Below are positions 8,930-17,129 of a DNA stretch of 64,000 nucleotides, piece after piece. The position numbers were made by a program, and so were the translations under genes. Within the stretch, counting starts at the first letter, position 1. Each line of letters starts with the position of its first letter. Location of the stretch: assembly GCA_030681895.1 (NCBI GenBank), contig JAUXRI010000087.1:1-64000 (forward strand). Reading direction: 5' to 3'. The notes beneath the pieces were generated by a model. It was given only the letters and a program-made list of their open reading frames with translations. It was not told where the DNA came from and did not search any database. This DNA is from Myxococcales bacterium. Lineage in GTDB: Bacteria > Myxococcota > Myxococcia > Myxococcales > Myxococcaceae.

Positions 8930-9274
8930 TCAGCCCAGCTGCCGCTTGATGGACTTGATGTCGTCTTCACACTGCTCGACCCGCGGCCGCAGGTCGTTTG
9001 TCTGTTTCAGAATCGAGACCAGCTCACGCACGTTGCCGGCAAGGTCAGTGATCGCGGTCGAGGTGCGGATCTCCGATTCGACGATTCGGCGTGAGAGCTC
9101 GTCTCTCATCTGGTCGACGTGATCAGAGAGCGACTCCAGGTTCGAGTTCGTCTGCTCGATGCGCTCGTTGGTCTGCTCGATGCGCGCGTTGGTCTGCTCG
9201 ATGCGCTCGTTGGTCTTTCGACCTTCGTCGCGGATGCCCTTCAGGATCTCTGTCGTGAGGTTGATTGGTTTCAT
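8930..9274 (-). CDS. Small coiled-coil protein
   Basis: 114 residues from the ATG at 9274; the frame is open to 9337 and two further starts exist. The chosen start gives the typical opening of a small family I have seen in proteobacteria (MKPINLTTEILKGIRDEG). A nearly perfect heptad array follows (NERIEQTNARIEQTNERIEQ), then a helical C-terminus ending in IKRQLG. It is a predicted soluble coiled coil, probably oligomeric. No partner gene is evident; it lies alone between the TPR gene and the frameshifted lipoprotein gene. Confidence 0.7.
   Translation of the reverse strand: MKPINLTTEILKGIRDEGRKTNERIEQTNARIEQTNERIEQTNSNLESLSDHVDQMRDELSRRIVESEIRTSTAITDLAGNVRELVSILKQTNDLRPRVEQCEDDIKSIKRQLG
9146..9220 (-). 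repeat. 21-bp tandem repeat encoding coiled-coil heptads
   Basis: Three and a half near-identical 21-base units (unit on the plus strand: gttggtctgctcgatgcgc plus two bases) encode the heptad NERIEQT/NARIEQT. Each unit equals exactly one heptad, so gain or loss of units would lengthen or shorten the coiled coil without breaking frame. Confidence 0.9.
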
Positions 9275-9414
9275 GAAGGAGGCTCTACCAAGGCGGTCTG
9301 ACATCGAAGTGGACCACCAGTCAGTGCTGCTCCGCAACCCGGGCCAGTGAGGGCTCGCGCCATCACCAGTCCTTTGGGCAAAGGTGAGTCCTTCGGCTCG
9401 AGGGAGTGCTCGTG

Positions 9415-10636
9415 TCAGTGAGCGACGCCGCTCTCCTGCTGGGCTTTCCGCGTTCCGTCGATGAGGTGTTTGAGCTCGTAGTAGTCGGTGTCGATTGGCA
9501 GCGTCCCGACGTTGGCATCAAGGTCGAGCTCGCCATGGCCGCGCTCGCCGCAGTCGGCCGAGATTCTGACCAGCCCTCTCGGCGTCTGGAGCCACGCGAC
9601 ACCGATCGCATCGGTGCGGCCAGCGCTCCGAAGCCGCTCCGCCTCGTAGGAGACGCCGCCGGACCGAGCCGTGATCTCGCAGTTCGGCATCGGCGCGCCC
9701 GCGGAATCGATGACCGTCACGGTTCGACCGACTCCAGGCGCCAGCACGAGGTCCTTCACCGCGCGTTCATCGAGCCAGGAGCCAGCCTTCGCGTATCCAC
9801 GGCGCGTCACCGTCAACCATGGGTCGAAGAAGCCGTAGACCTCTGGGCACGTCTGGATCGCGACCGAGGAGCCCCTGCCTCCAGGGGACACGCCCTCGAG
9901 CGGAGCGCCGGACTCGGTCCACGCCGCGAACACCCGCTCCTCGTCGCACCTGCTCGGGCTGATGAGCTCTTCCGGCTGAACGGGTACTTCGTGCCACCAG
10001 GACCGCACGCGTTCGGGCTCGAACGGACCTTCGACGAGTAGCTCGAGAGGACCAGCCTCATCACCGCGAAGCCACTCGATCGGACGCTCGACACCGCCCT
10101 CGACGAGAATGATGTCCAGCCCTGGCTGATTCAGCCTCGAGTTCGAACCAGCCTTGGGCATCGGTGAGGGCGGAGTGAAGAGGTGGCCCGAGGCTGGTCA
10201 CGTCATGGCAACCGCGCGCTGCCTGAGCCAACGCGAGTTGGCGCCCCGGCAGCGGTCCCTGCGGTCCGAGGAGGCGCCCTCGAACCGGGAACGGGACGAT
10301 GAGCTCGACGTCCACAGCCTGATCCCTCACGACCCACCGTTCTGCTGAGCCGACGAGCCCCGGCGCCCTCGCCAGAACCAACAATGCCTCCGCCCGCGCG
10401 ACGTCGAACACGTAGGTTCCCGCGCTGTCGGTGCGGGTGTGAGCGCGCCGCCCTCCGGCGAGAAAAGCCTCCACCTCGGCACCGACGACTGTGTCGCCCC
10501 GGAAGTGAACGACGCCCCAAAGACGGTCGTCACTGCGAGGCGCCTGCGAACGCGCGAGTTCGAGGTAATCGACCGATGTCATGAGCACGTCAGGTCCACA
10601 CGCACTCAGGACAAGAGCTACGGAAAGGAACCGCAC
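9415..10636 (-). pseudogene. Lipoprotein gene broken by a frameshift
   Basis: Two overlapping frames appear to be halves of one gene. The 5' half (from a GTG at 10636) starts with a lipoprotein signal, VRFLSVALVLSACG (lipobox LSAC), then a carboxypeptidase-regulatory-like fold (WGVVHFRGDTVVGAEVEAFL ... TDSAGTYVFDVA) and a second unit ending TDAQGWFELEAE. Its frame then becomes Arg-rich nonsense and stops at 10061. The 3' half begins in the other frame at about 10130 (PGLDIILVEGGVERPIEWLR) and runs 248 codons to 9415. The shift lies near 10115-10135. It could be a real lesion or an assembly error. The intact product would be a lipoprotein of about 405 residues. Confidence 0.7.
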
Positions 10637-10790
10637 CGCAAGAGCTGAGCACGCGCATCGTCCGCCGCACAATCGACCAGGGCGCGGCAAGCGCTTGAAG
10701 ATCGAGCAGTCGGCGATACGCACCGGGGCCCGCCGCCTCTCGTGAGGTGGTCGCTAGGGGCCAGCGCACGGCCACGAGTATGGTCCGCGC

Positions 10791-12485
10791 GTGAACTCCT
10801 CACGCACTCGCGCCCTCGCGTCGATCGGTTGTCTTCTCAGCGCCGTCGTGAGCGCCGCCACCTACCAGGGGACGCCCACGACGTTTCAGGCGCTGCTCCC
10901 GATGCTGCAACCCGGAGACACGCTCGAGCTCGCCGCCGGCACCTACCCGCACTTCACGGTCGCCGATCGAAATGGGACTGCCGCGCAGTGGATCACCATC
11001 ACCGGTCCGACGAGCGGCGCTCCGGCCATCGTGCAGGCGGACCTGGGCCCGTGCTGCAACACGGTGGAGATCCGCCGATCGAGCTACGTCGCCATTCGCC
11101 ACCTCACGGTCGACAACCGCAGCGTGCAGGGCGCCTTCGCCATCTCTGCGAGCAGCGCGCCGATTCATCACATTCGCATCGAGAACAACCGCCTCGTCTT
11201 CACCAACGCCGCGCAGCAGGACGTCGGCATCTCGACGAAGGTCACCACCTGGGGCTGGGAGATTCGTAGCAACCGCATCGAGCAGGCGGGCACGGGCCTC
11301 TATCTCGGCAACTCCGATGGCTCGCTGCCGTTCATCGACGGCGTCATCGAGCGCAACCTCGTCATCAACACCGTCGGGTACAACATGCAGATCAAACATC
11401 AGAACGCGTGGCCCGCCGTCACGGGCCTGCCGACGGCCAGGAGCCGCACCTTCATTCGCCACAACGTCTTCATCAAAGACGGTCGCGCGAGCCCTGACGG
11501 CGACAGACCCAACCTGCTCGTGGGCGGCTGGCCAGACACCGGGCCCGGCGCCGACAACGGGTACGAGGTCTACGGCAACCTCTTGTTCCAGAACCCGCGC
11601 GAGGCGCTCTTCCAGGCGACGGGCAACGTCTCGGTGCACGACAACCTGTTCGTGAAGTCGAGCGGCCCCGCGGCGCTGGTGATGACGAACCACTCCGGCA
11701 AGACGATGAAGCGCAGCTACGTGTACAACAACACGTTCCTCACGCCGGGCACCGCGGTGAGCTTCACCTCGACGGCGAGCGTCGACGATCTCTTCGCGGG
11801 AAACCTGCTCCTCGCGGGCTCTGCGTCGACGGGGACCGCGACGAACACGTCGAACAACCTCGCCGTGCCCTTCGCCATGGCGGGCCAGTACGTCCGCGCG
11901 CCGATGATGCAGTTGCCGGGACTCGACCTGTACCCGCTCGCCGGTCAAGCCACTGGAGCGCCCGTCGACCTGACCCGCGTGATGAACGATCTCGCCGCGC
12001 TCGTCGACTTCAACGGCACGGCGAAGGGCGCGTTGCGCTTCCGGGGTGCGTATGCGGGCGATGGCGTCAATCCGGGCTGGCCGCTTGATGCGAGCCTGAA
12101 GAACGTCGCGTCAGGAGGTGGCGCAGCAGGAGGTGGCGCAGCGGGTGGTGGATCTGCTGGCGGCGGCTCAGCTGGCGGTGGCTCAGCTGGCGGTGGCTCA
12201 GCCGGCGGTGGCGCATCGGGCGGTGGCGCAGCGGGTGGTGGCGCAGCGGGCGGTAGCTCAGCTGGCGGTGGCTCAGCCGGCGGTGGCGCATCGGCCGGTG
12301 GCGACGCATCGGCGGGTGGTTCAGCGGCGGCTGGGGGCACCGCCGGAGGCAGCGACACCCTCACGCCCCCCTCATCAGGCTGCGGCTGCCAGTCGACCGA
12401 ACACGCGCTGGCGCTCATCGTCACGGTGCTGCCGCTCCTGCGACGGAAGACGAGACGAGCCACGAAGGCGTCAGGGGCTCAGTGA
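10791..12485 (+). CDS. Right-handed beta-helix surface protein with Gly-Ser-Ala stalk
   Basis: 564 residues from a GTG start with a signal peptide (ending about ...SAVVSAATYQG). The opening (PGDTLELAAGTYPHFTVAD) and the repeated short strand-turn units (IRIENNRLVF, EIRSNRIEQAGTGLYLGN, VYGNLLFQN) are typical of parallel beta-helix proteins of the PL6 alginate lyase/chondroitinase-B type. A Gly-Ser-Ala linker of about 80 residues follows. The end (GCGCQSTEHALALIVTVLPLLRRKTRR) resembles a MYXO-CTERM anchoring tail. A surface-attached polysaccharide-binding or lyase protein is likely; catalytic residues were not confirmed. Its last 15 bases overlap the convergent lipoprotein gene. Confidence 0.8.
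   Translation: MNSSRTRALASIGCLLSAVVSAATYQGTPTTFQALLPMLQPGDTLELAAGTYPHFTVADRNGTAAQWITITGPTSGAPAIVQADLGPCCNTVEIRRSSYVAIRHLTVDNRSVQGAFAISASSAPIHHIRIENNRLVFTNAAQQDVGISTKVTTWGWEIRSNRIEQAGTGLYLGNSDGSLPFIDGVIERNLVINTVGYNMQIKHQNAWPAVTGLPTARSRTFIRHNVFIKDGRASPDGDRPNLLVGGWPDTGPGADNGYEVYGNLLFQNPREALFQATGNVSVHDNLFVKSSGPAALVMTNHSGKTMKRSYVYNNTFLTPGTAVSFTSTASVDDLFAGNLLLAGSASTGTATNTSNNLAVPFAMAGQYVRAPMMQLPGLDLYPLAGQATGAPVDLTRVMNDLAALVDFNGTAKGALRFRGAYAGDGVNPGWPLDASLKNVASGGGAAGGGAAGGGSAGGGSAGGGSAGGGSAGGGASGGGAAGGGAAGGSSAGGGSAGGGASAGGDASAGGSAAAGGTAGGSDTLTPPSSGCGCQSTEHALALIVTVLPLLRRKTRRATKASGAQ
12114..12353 (+). repeat. Gly-rich coding repeat (GGGSAGGG/GGGAA units)
   Basis: Around 15 imperfect 15-base units encode Gly-Gly-Gly-Ser/Ala-Ala. 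They form the stalk between the beta-helix domain and the C-terminal anchor of the surrounding gene. Units vary at both silent and Ser/Ala positions. Confidence 0.85.
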
Positions 12486-14249
12486 CACGTCGACCGACTT
12501 CTGCACGACCCCGATGAGGTGCCGATTCGCGCCGCGCTTCACCGCGCTCACGCTGACAGTGACGACGCCCACCACGTCGAGCGCAGGCACCGTCGCCGTC
12601 GTGCCCAACAGGGCCTCGAAGTGCAGCTGCCGGCCGACCGCGTCGCCGACGTAGACCCGGTACTCCGACGCCCCGGGCGCGGCGCTCCAGGTGAGTACGA
12701 GCGGCGTGCCCGTGGGATGCGACGGCGGCGGCGCCGTCAACGTGAAGTCATCTGGGAGCTCGACCGCGAACGTCTTACGCGCCTGCGTGGTGGACGAGAT
12801 GGCGAGCGTCACCGTGTCTGCCGGCTGAAGCGCGACCGCACCGGTGTAGGCCTCGGCGGCGCGCGACCACGGCATCACCTCTCCATCGGCGGTCACGAGC
12901 GCGTCGGAGCGCAGCGTCACGCCATCGAAGCCCTGCACGTAGACCGAGGTGCCGACCTGCCCCTGGTACGTGCCGATGGTGACGGCGCCCTCGAGCCACA
13001 GCCCGATGTCGGCGGGGAGCACGTCGACGTACTCGGAGCGGCTGGTCGAGATGTTCACCAGCGAGCCACCGCGGCCATGCGCGAGATACCGGGGCGCGAA
13101 GGCCGTCACCGAGACCTCCCACGTGTCGTCCATCGTGAAGCCGGTGAGCGTCGAACTGAACGCCGTCTCACCACGGCTCGTCACCAACACCGGCGTCGTG
13201 CCGTCGTTGGGCGGCGTCAGCGGGTACGCCTGCACCTGGTAGAACGACGCGCGCGCCGCGGCAGTCCACTGCGTCGAGAGCGAACTGCCCGCGAGCAATC
13301 GCCGTCCCTCCGTCGGCGCCTGGAGCGCGAAGCCGCCGGGCGCTTCGAGCGCGAACACGAGCGGCGGCTGCCCGGGAGGACGCACCGTCACCGAGTTCAA
13401 CCCCGGGCTCACGACCGAGAAGCCGTTGCCGCCGTACAGCCCCGACGGCGCATCGAACGAGACGCCTGCGTCGTTCAGCTCCACCTGCAGGCCGGGCAGC
13501 ACGCGCACGCCGTCGGTGATTCGCAGCGACAGCCCAGCGAGGCCGTTCTGCTCGTAGACGTTGCCGATGACGCGCACGCCGCCAGTTGGAGTGATGTTGC
13601 AGGGCAGGTCGAAGCCGTAGCTCGAGCCCGAGATGAACTCCTCGCAGACGAAGAAGTTCAGCTCGTTCGTCGCGTCGAGTTCGATGGGCACGCTCGTCGC
13701 CTCGGGGACGACTTCGAAGTTGCGCCACAGGTTGTAGCCAGGCGAGTAGCCGACCCACTCGGGTCCGGGCGTGCCTTCGACGTACGCGACGTAGACGGGC
13801 TTCGGTGACGGCTTGCCGTTGTACGTGTCGCCGATGCTGGTGCCGAGCACGCGGTCGATGGCGCTGCCGCCCATCGGAATCGAGTCGAGCTGCCCGTTCC
13901 CGTTCACGTCTTCGTACGCCATCAACACCCCGAAGGCCGCGCGGGTGACGCGTTCGCCATCGGGGTAGTCGATGAGCACGCCTGGCGGCGGAATCGAGAA
14001 GAAGCTGAACGTGTAGTTGAGCGGGAAGCTGCCTTCGTAGGCGATGTCTTGCGTGACGAGGGCGCGCGGCGCCGAGGGGCTCTGCTCATCCGGGTACCAC
14101 GCGACCGCGAGGCGAATCGGCGTCGTCGGCGCCGCTCCCAACGTGACGACCTGCCCTTTCACGGTGAAGAGCGGCTGACCGCGATACCCCGGGCCGACCG
14201 CGCCGGGAGAACACGACAGCAGCAGGAGGAGCACCGCTGCGCGCCTCAC
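12471..14249 (-). CDS. Lipoprotein with fibronectin-like segments, caspase operon
   Basis: 592 residues from a GTG start overlapping the caspase-gene stop by 4 bases (GTGA), a sign of translational coupling. The N-terminus (MRRAAVLLLLLSC) is a short lipoprotein signal. The body is beta-rich; segments such as GTPLVLTWSAAPGASEYRVYV and RASFYQVQAYPLTPP look like fibronectin type III folds. A motif DVNGNGQLD may bind calcium. It is the last gene of the sigma/anti-sigma/caspase operon and would be displayed on the envelope, so it may be a partner or target of the caspase-like protein. I recognise no family for the whole protein. Confidence 0.75.
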   Translation of the reverse strand: MRRAAVLLLLLSCSPGAVGPGYRGQPLFTVKGQVVTLGAAPTTPIRLAVAWYPDEQSPSAPRALVTQDIAYEGSFPLNYTFSFFSIPPPGVLIDYPDGERVTRAAFGVLMAYEDVNGNGQLDSIPMGGSAIDRVLGTSIGDTYNGKPSPKPVYVAYVEGTPGPEWVGYSPGYNLWRNFEVVPEATSVPIELDATNELNFFVCEEFISGSSYGFDLPCNITPTGGVRVIGNVYEQNGLAGLSLRITDGVRVLPGLQVELNDAGVSFDAPSGLYGGNGFSVVSPGLNSVTVRPPGQPPLVFALEAPGGFALQAPTEGRRLLAGSSLSTQWTAAARASFYQVQAYPLTPPNDGTTPVLVTSRGETAFSSTLTGFTMDDTWEVSVTAFAPRYLAHGRGGSLVNISTSRSEYVDVLPADIGLWLEGAVTIGTYQGQVGTSVYVQGFDGVTLRSDALVTADGEVMPWSRAAEAYTGAVALQPADTVTLAISSTTQARKTFAVELPDDFTLTAPPPSHPTGTPLVLTWSAAPGASEYRVYVGDAVGRQLHFEALLGTTATVPALDVVGVVTVSVSAVKRGANRHLIGVVQKSVDVSLSP

Positions 14250-15871
14250 AGCCGCACTCCCAGCCCGAGCTCGACGTCACCACCGAGCGACCACAGCGGA
14301 GCGCCTTCGACCGGCAGCGCGCGTACGAGCCCACTCACCCCGGCAGTGCCGAAGAGCGGACCGACGATGGGCACCTCGACGAGAACCTGCGGACCGACGG
14401 CTCCACCTGGCGTCACGCGAACCGGGAGCGCGGGGTACGACCTGCGAATCTCGTCTTCGCGTTCGCGCGTGAAGCTCTGCCGCAGCAGCGACAGCTCGCC
14501 GACGAGGCCGGCCATCACGATGACGGGCCCCAGCCAGAAGCGCGCTCCGCCCGACACGCGCGTCGTGATGCGGTGGTCGGTGATGCCGAGCGCGGCGCCG
14601 CGATAGTTCGTCGTGCCCCACGCCGCAGCCACGAGTGCCCACCAGCCGCCGAGCGACAGCCGGTACGAGAGCCCAACGCTCCAGCGCGCCGGCGTCTCGA
14701 CGATGGGTGACGACAGCAGCATTCCAGTGAGCCGCAGCGCGTGTGGATGGAACTCGAGCTCGCCGCCTTTCAGCGCCACTTCACCGAAGTCGCGCGTGAC
14801 GAAGCGCCGCGCGTCGACGTTCGCGACGCCACCGAACGGGAGTTCGACCTCTTGCATGGCCACCGAAAAGCCGCGCGTCTGCCGAAGCACGTAGCGACCT
14901 GGCGGCACCGCGACGGACATCACCCTGCCCCGCGGTTTGTTCACCTCGACCACCACATCGGGCCGCGGCTGGCTCACCAACACGTAGCGACCCTCGAGGG
15001 AGTCGTCGAAGGTGACGCGCGCGCGGGCCTTGCTCGGCTCCGTCAACGTCACGTCGGAGCTGCCCGAGAGGCCCACGTCGAACTGCGGGTGCTGGCCGAC
15101 GTCGACGCTCTCGGCCACCGTGCGGCGCTCTGCGTAGCCGTACGCCTCCATCAACGAGACGCGGCCATCGGCATCTGCATCCGCATCGCCGCGCAGCGCC
15201 GAGAGCAGGTGATGCGTGAAGAGCGAGCCGGCCAATGCATCCCACTCCTGGGCCGCCTCGTGCGCGCCGCTCGACGACACGAAGACGTCGCCGCTGACGG
15301 TCGCCTTGGTGAGCGTCAGCGCGTACGCGGGCCCCTTCTTCGCGCCCTTGGTCCGCAGCCCCGACTCACACGCATCGACGATGACGACGCGCAGCTCGGC
15401 GCCGGTGTTGGTGGCGAGCTCGCGAAGTTCGGACACAGGGAGATCGCTGCCCGTGAGGTGGAGCACGCCGTTCTTCCCGTGCGAGGTCGCGAACACCAAC
15501 AACTGCACGACGCGGCCTGACGCTTTGAGTTCGACGACTCGGCCCGTCACCTCGGCGAACTTCTCGCGCACCTGCGTCGCGGTCGGCCGGGTGAGCACCA
15601 CCGCGCGGCCCGGCTCCACGCCACCCAACTCGACGAAGACGTCCTTCACCCGGCGCGCGTCGTCCTCGGCGTGCTGCAGCACCACGTCGTCGGGCCGCCC
15701 GTAGTTGCTGCCGAGGCTCACCACGAGACGAACAGGCTCGGCGGCGAACGACGTGCACGATGACACCAGGAGGAGCGCAGCGCAGAGACGAATCACGAAC
15801 TGCCGCCGAGAGGCCTCGCGGCGAGAGCCACTGACAACGACACCAGCACGAACGCAACACGGAGAGCGCAT
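14246..15871 (-). CDS. Caspase-like lipoprotein with C-terminal barrel-like region
   Basis: 541 residues. The ATG at 15871 shares a base with the anti-sigma stop (TGATG). A basic N-terminus and lipobox (LLLVSSC, Cys39) precede a caspase/C14 domain (about residues 46-265). It shows the strand VRLVVSLGSNYG, catalytic His131 in FATSHGKNG and catalytic Cys168 in VDACESG. A PEGA-like region (PPGRYVLRQ) follows. The last 170 residues alternate polar and hydrophobic positions with aromatic girdles (WSVGLSYRLSLGGWWALVAA) and end LGLGVRL, like an outer-membrane beta-barrel. Bacterial caspases (orthocaspases) usually cleave after Arg/Lys. The fusion and sigma-operon context suggest a regulated envelope protease; substrates unknown. 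Confidence 0.85.
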   Translation of the reverse strand: MRSPCCVRAGVVVSGSRREASRRQFVIRLCAALLLVSSCTSFAAEPVRLVVSLGSNYGRPDDVVLQHAEDDARRVKDVFVELGGVEPGRAVVLTRPTATQVREKFAEVTGRVVELKASGRVVQLLVFATSHGKNGVLHLTGSDLPVSELRELATNTGAELRVVIVDACESGLRTKGAKKGPAYALTLTKATVSGDVFVSSSGAHEAAQEWDALAGSLFTHHLLSALRGDADADADGRVSLMEAYGYAERRTVAESVDVGQHPQFDVGLSGSSDVTLTEPSKARARVTFDDSLEGRYVLVSQPRPDVVVEVNKPRGRVMSVAVPPGRYVLRQTRGFSVAMQEVELPFGGVANVDARRFVTRDFGEVALKGGELEFHPHALRLTGMLLSSPIVETPARWSVGLSYRLSLGGWWALVAAAWGTTNYRGAALGITDHRITTRVSGGARFWLGPVIVMAGLVGELSLLRQSFTREREDEIRRSYPALPVRVTPGGAVGPQVLVEVPIVGPLFGTAGVSGLVRALPVEGAPLWSLGGDVELGLGVRL

Positions 15872-16593
15872 CACGGCTTGTCGAACGTCGACACCTCCAC
15901 CACGCAGCCGGTGCACGTCACGGGCTGGCCCGCCTCGAGCTGTTTGACGACCGACGCGACGTCGAACGGCGTCGGCGCGAACACCGTCACGAACGTCTCC
16001 TTCCCTCTCGTGGCGTCGAGCACCGCCGAATCATCGAGCACCGTCGTGCCTTCGGGTACCCCCTGCGGCGCGCGCGCGTTGAAGGGAGCAACGACCGTCA
16101 CCTTTCCCTGCCCGTCGCGGTTGAGCACCAGCGCATGGCCCGCGCGCTCCGACTTCACCGAGAAGCGCAGCGCATCGCCTTCACGGAGCACGTCTCCGTC
16201 ACGCAGCGCCGTCACCTGATCTCCGCGCTTGAGCGAGATGGAGACGAGGGACCCCTTGAAGAGCACGGCGGGTCCACTCGGGATGCGCGGCAACAGGAGC
16301 ACGAGGAGCAGCGCCGCGACGGACGCGAGCGACACGACGAGGAGCCCGCGAGACCTCTTCGGTGCTGGCGTCGTGGCGCGGGTCTCGAGCTGGGAGAGGA
16401 AGCGCTCCGCGGGTCTGGCGCTGACGAAGGCGGTGGACTCGTGGGTGAGGCGCTCGACGTACGTCCGGCACGCCTCACATGTCGAAACGTGCGCGCTGAC
16501 GGCCGGCACGTCCTCTCCTGCCGACACGCGCTCGAGCTCCACCGCGGGAGGACACGAGGCGCTCCGCGCTGGCAACGACGGCAGTGGTGTCAC
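15871..16593 (-). CDS. Zinc-finger anti-sigma factor with exported sensor domain
   Basis: 240 residues from a GTG start that overlaps the sigma-gene stop by 4 bases (GTGA). The cytoplasmic part has the zinc-binding anti-sigma signature His35-x3-Cys39-x2-Cys42 (HVSTCEAC). One membrane helix lies at about 83-101 (LLVVSLASVAALLLVLLL). The external part (about 105-240) resembles DUF4384 (SISLKRGDQVTALRDGDVLREGD ... ALVLNRDGQGKVTVV), which often accompanies bacterial caspases. A Cys-Thr-Gly-Cys pair (227-230) sits near the end and might be redox-active. It should hold the co-encoded sigma factor inactive until a surface signal triggers release. Confidence 0.85.
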   Translation of the reverse strand: MTPLPSLPARSASCPPAVELERVSAGEDVPAVSAHVSTCEACRTYVERLTHESTAFVSARPAERFLSQLETRATTPAPKRSRGLLVVSLASVAALLLVLLLPRIPSGPAVLFKGSLVSISLKRGDQVTALRDGDVLREGDALRFSVKSERAGHALVLNRDGQGKVTVVAPFNARAPQGVPEGTTVLDDSAVLDATRGKETFVTVFAPTPFDVASVVKQLEAGQPVTCTGCVVEVSTFDKP

Positions 16594-17093
16594 GAAGCAC
16601 CTCCAACCGCTCCGTCACCGAACGCAGCGCGGAGCATCGTCTCTGCAGTCTTCAACTTCACACCCACCGTCTTGCGCGAATACCCGGTGCGCTGGGCGAC
16701 CTCTTCCTGCGTGAGTCCATCGAGCCAGTGCAGGAGCGCCATCTCTCTCGTCGTGTCGTCGAGCCGCGCGAGCTCGGAGCCCAGACACAGCTTCTCTTCG
16801 GCCGAGTCACGCGTCACGGCGCCCATCAACTCCTTCAAGCGGCCCAGCACGCGCGAGGCCGTCGGCTGCGAACGTTTCCGGAGCGCCAGGTGATCGAAGC
16901 AGACCCGCGAGGCGACGCCGTAGAGCCAGGGCAGCAGCGCGGCGACGTCGGTGGGTGGGTAGCGCTGAACTCGCATGAACGTCTCCTGCAGCGCATCGTT
17001 GGCGTCCGTCTCGCTCCCCAGCAGGGTACGGCAGCGCCGATGCACCAGCGCGCCGTACTGCGTGTAGAGCTTCGCGAGCGCCTCGTTCGTCAC
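16590..17093 (-). CDS. ECF-type RNA polymerase sigma factor
   Basis: 167 residues from a GTG start. Region 2 is recognisable (LYTQYGALVHRRCRTLL ... DANDALQETFMRVQRY, then LPWLYGVASRVCFDHL). Region 4 ends with a helix-turn-helix (LTQEEVAQRTGYSRKTVGVKLKTAE). The length fits a two-domain ECF sigma factor. It heads the four-gene operon with its anti-sigma factor, a caspase-like protein and a lipoprotein, all joined by short overlaps. Autoregulation is typical for such pairs. Only 36 bases separate it from the upstream Big_2 gene on the same strand, so read-through is possible. Confidence 0.9.
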   Translation of the reverse strand: MTNEALAKLYTQYGALVHRRCRTLLGSETDANDALQETFMRVQRYPPTDVAALLPWLYGVASRVCFDHLALRKRSQPTASRVLGRLKELMGAVTRDSAEEKLCLGSELARLDDTTREMALLHWLDGLTQEEVAQRTGYSRKTVGVKLKTAETMLRAAFGDGAVGGAS

Positions 17094-17129
17094 GTCAGGT
17101 GACGAAGGTTCTAGACCCGAGCCGACACA

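Noticed and set aside
10061..10161. Two separate overlapping genes in the frameshifted region
   Set aside because: The 3' frame lacks its own signal or ribosome site and continues the beta-rich protein of the 5' frame, so one broken gene is more likely.
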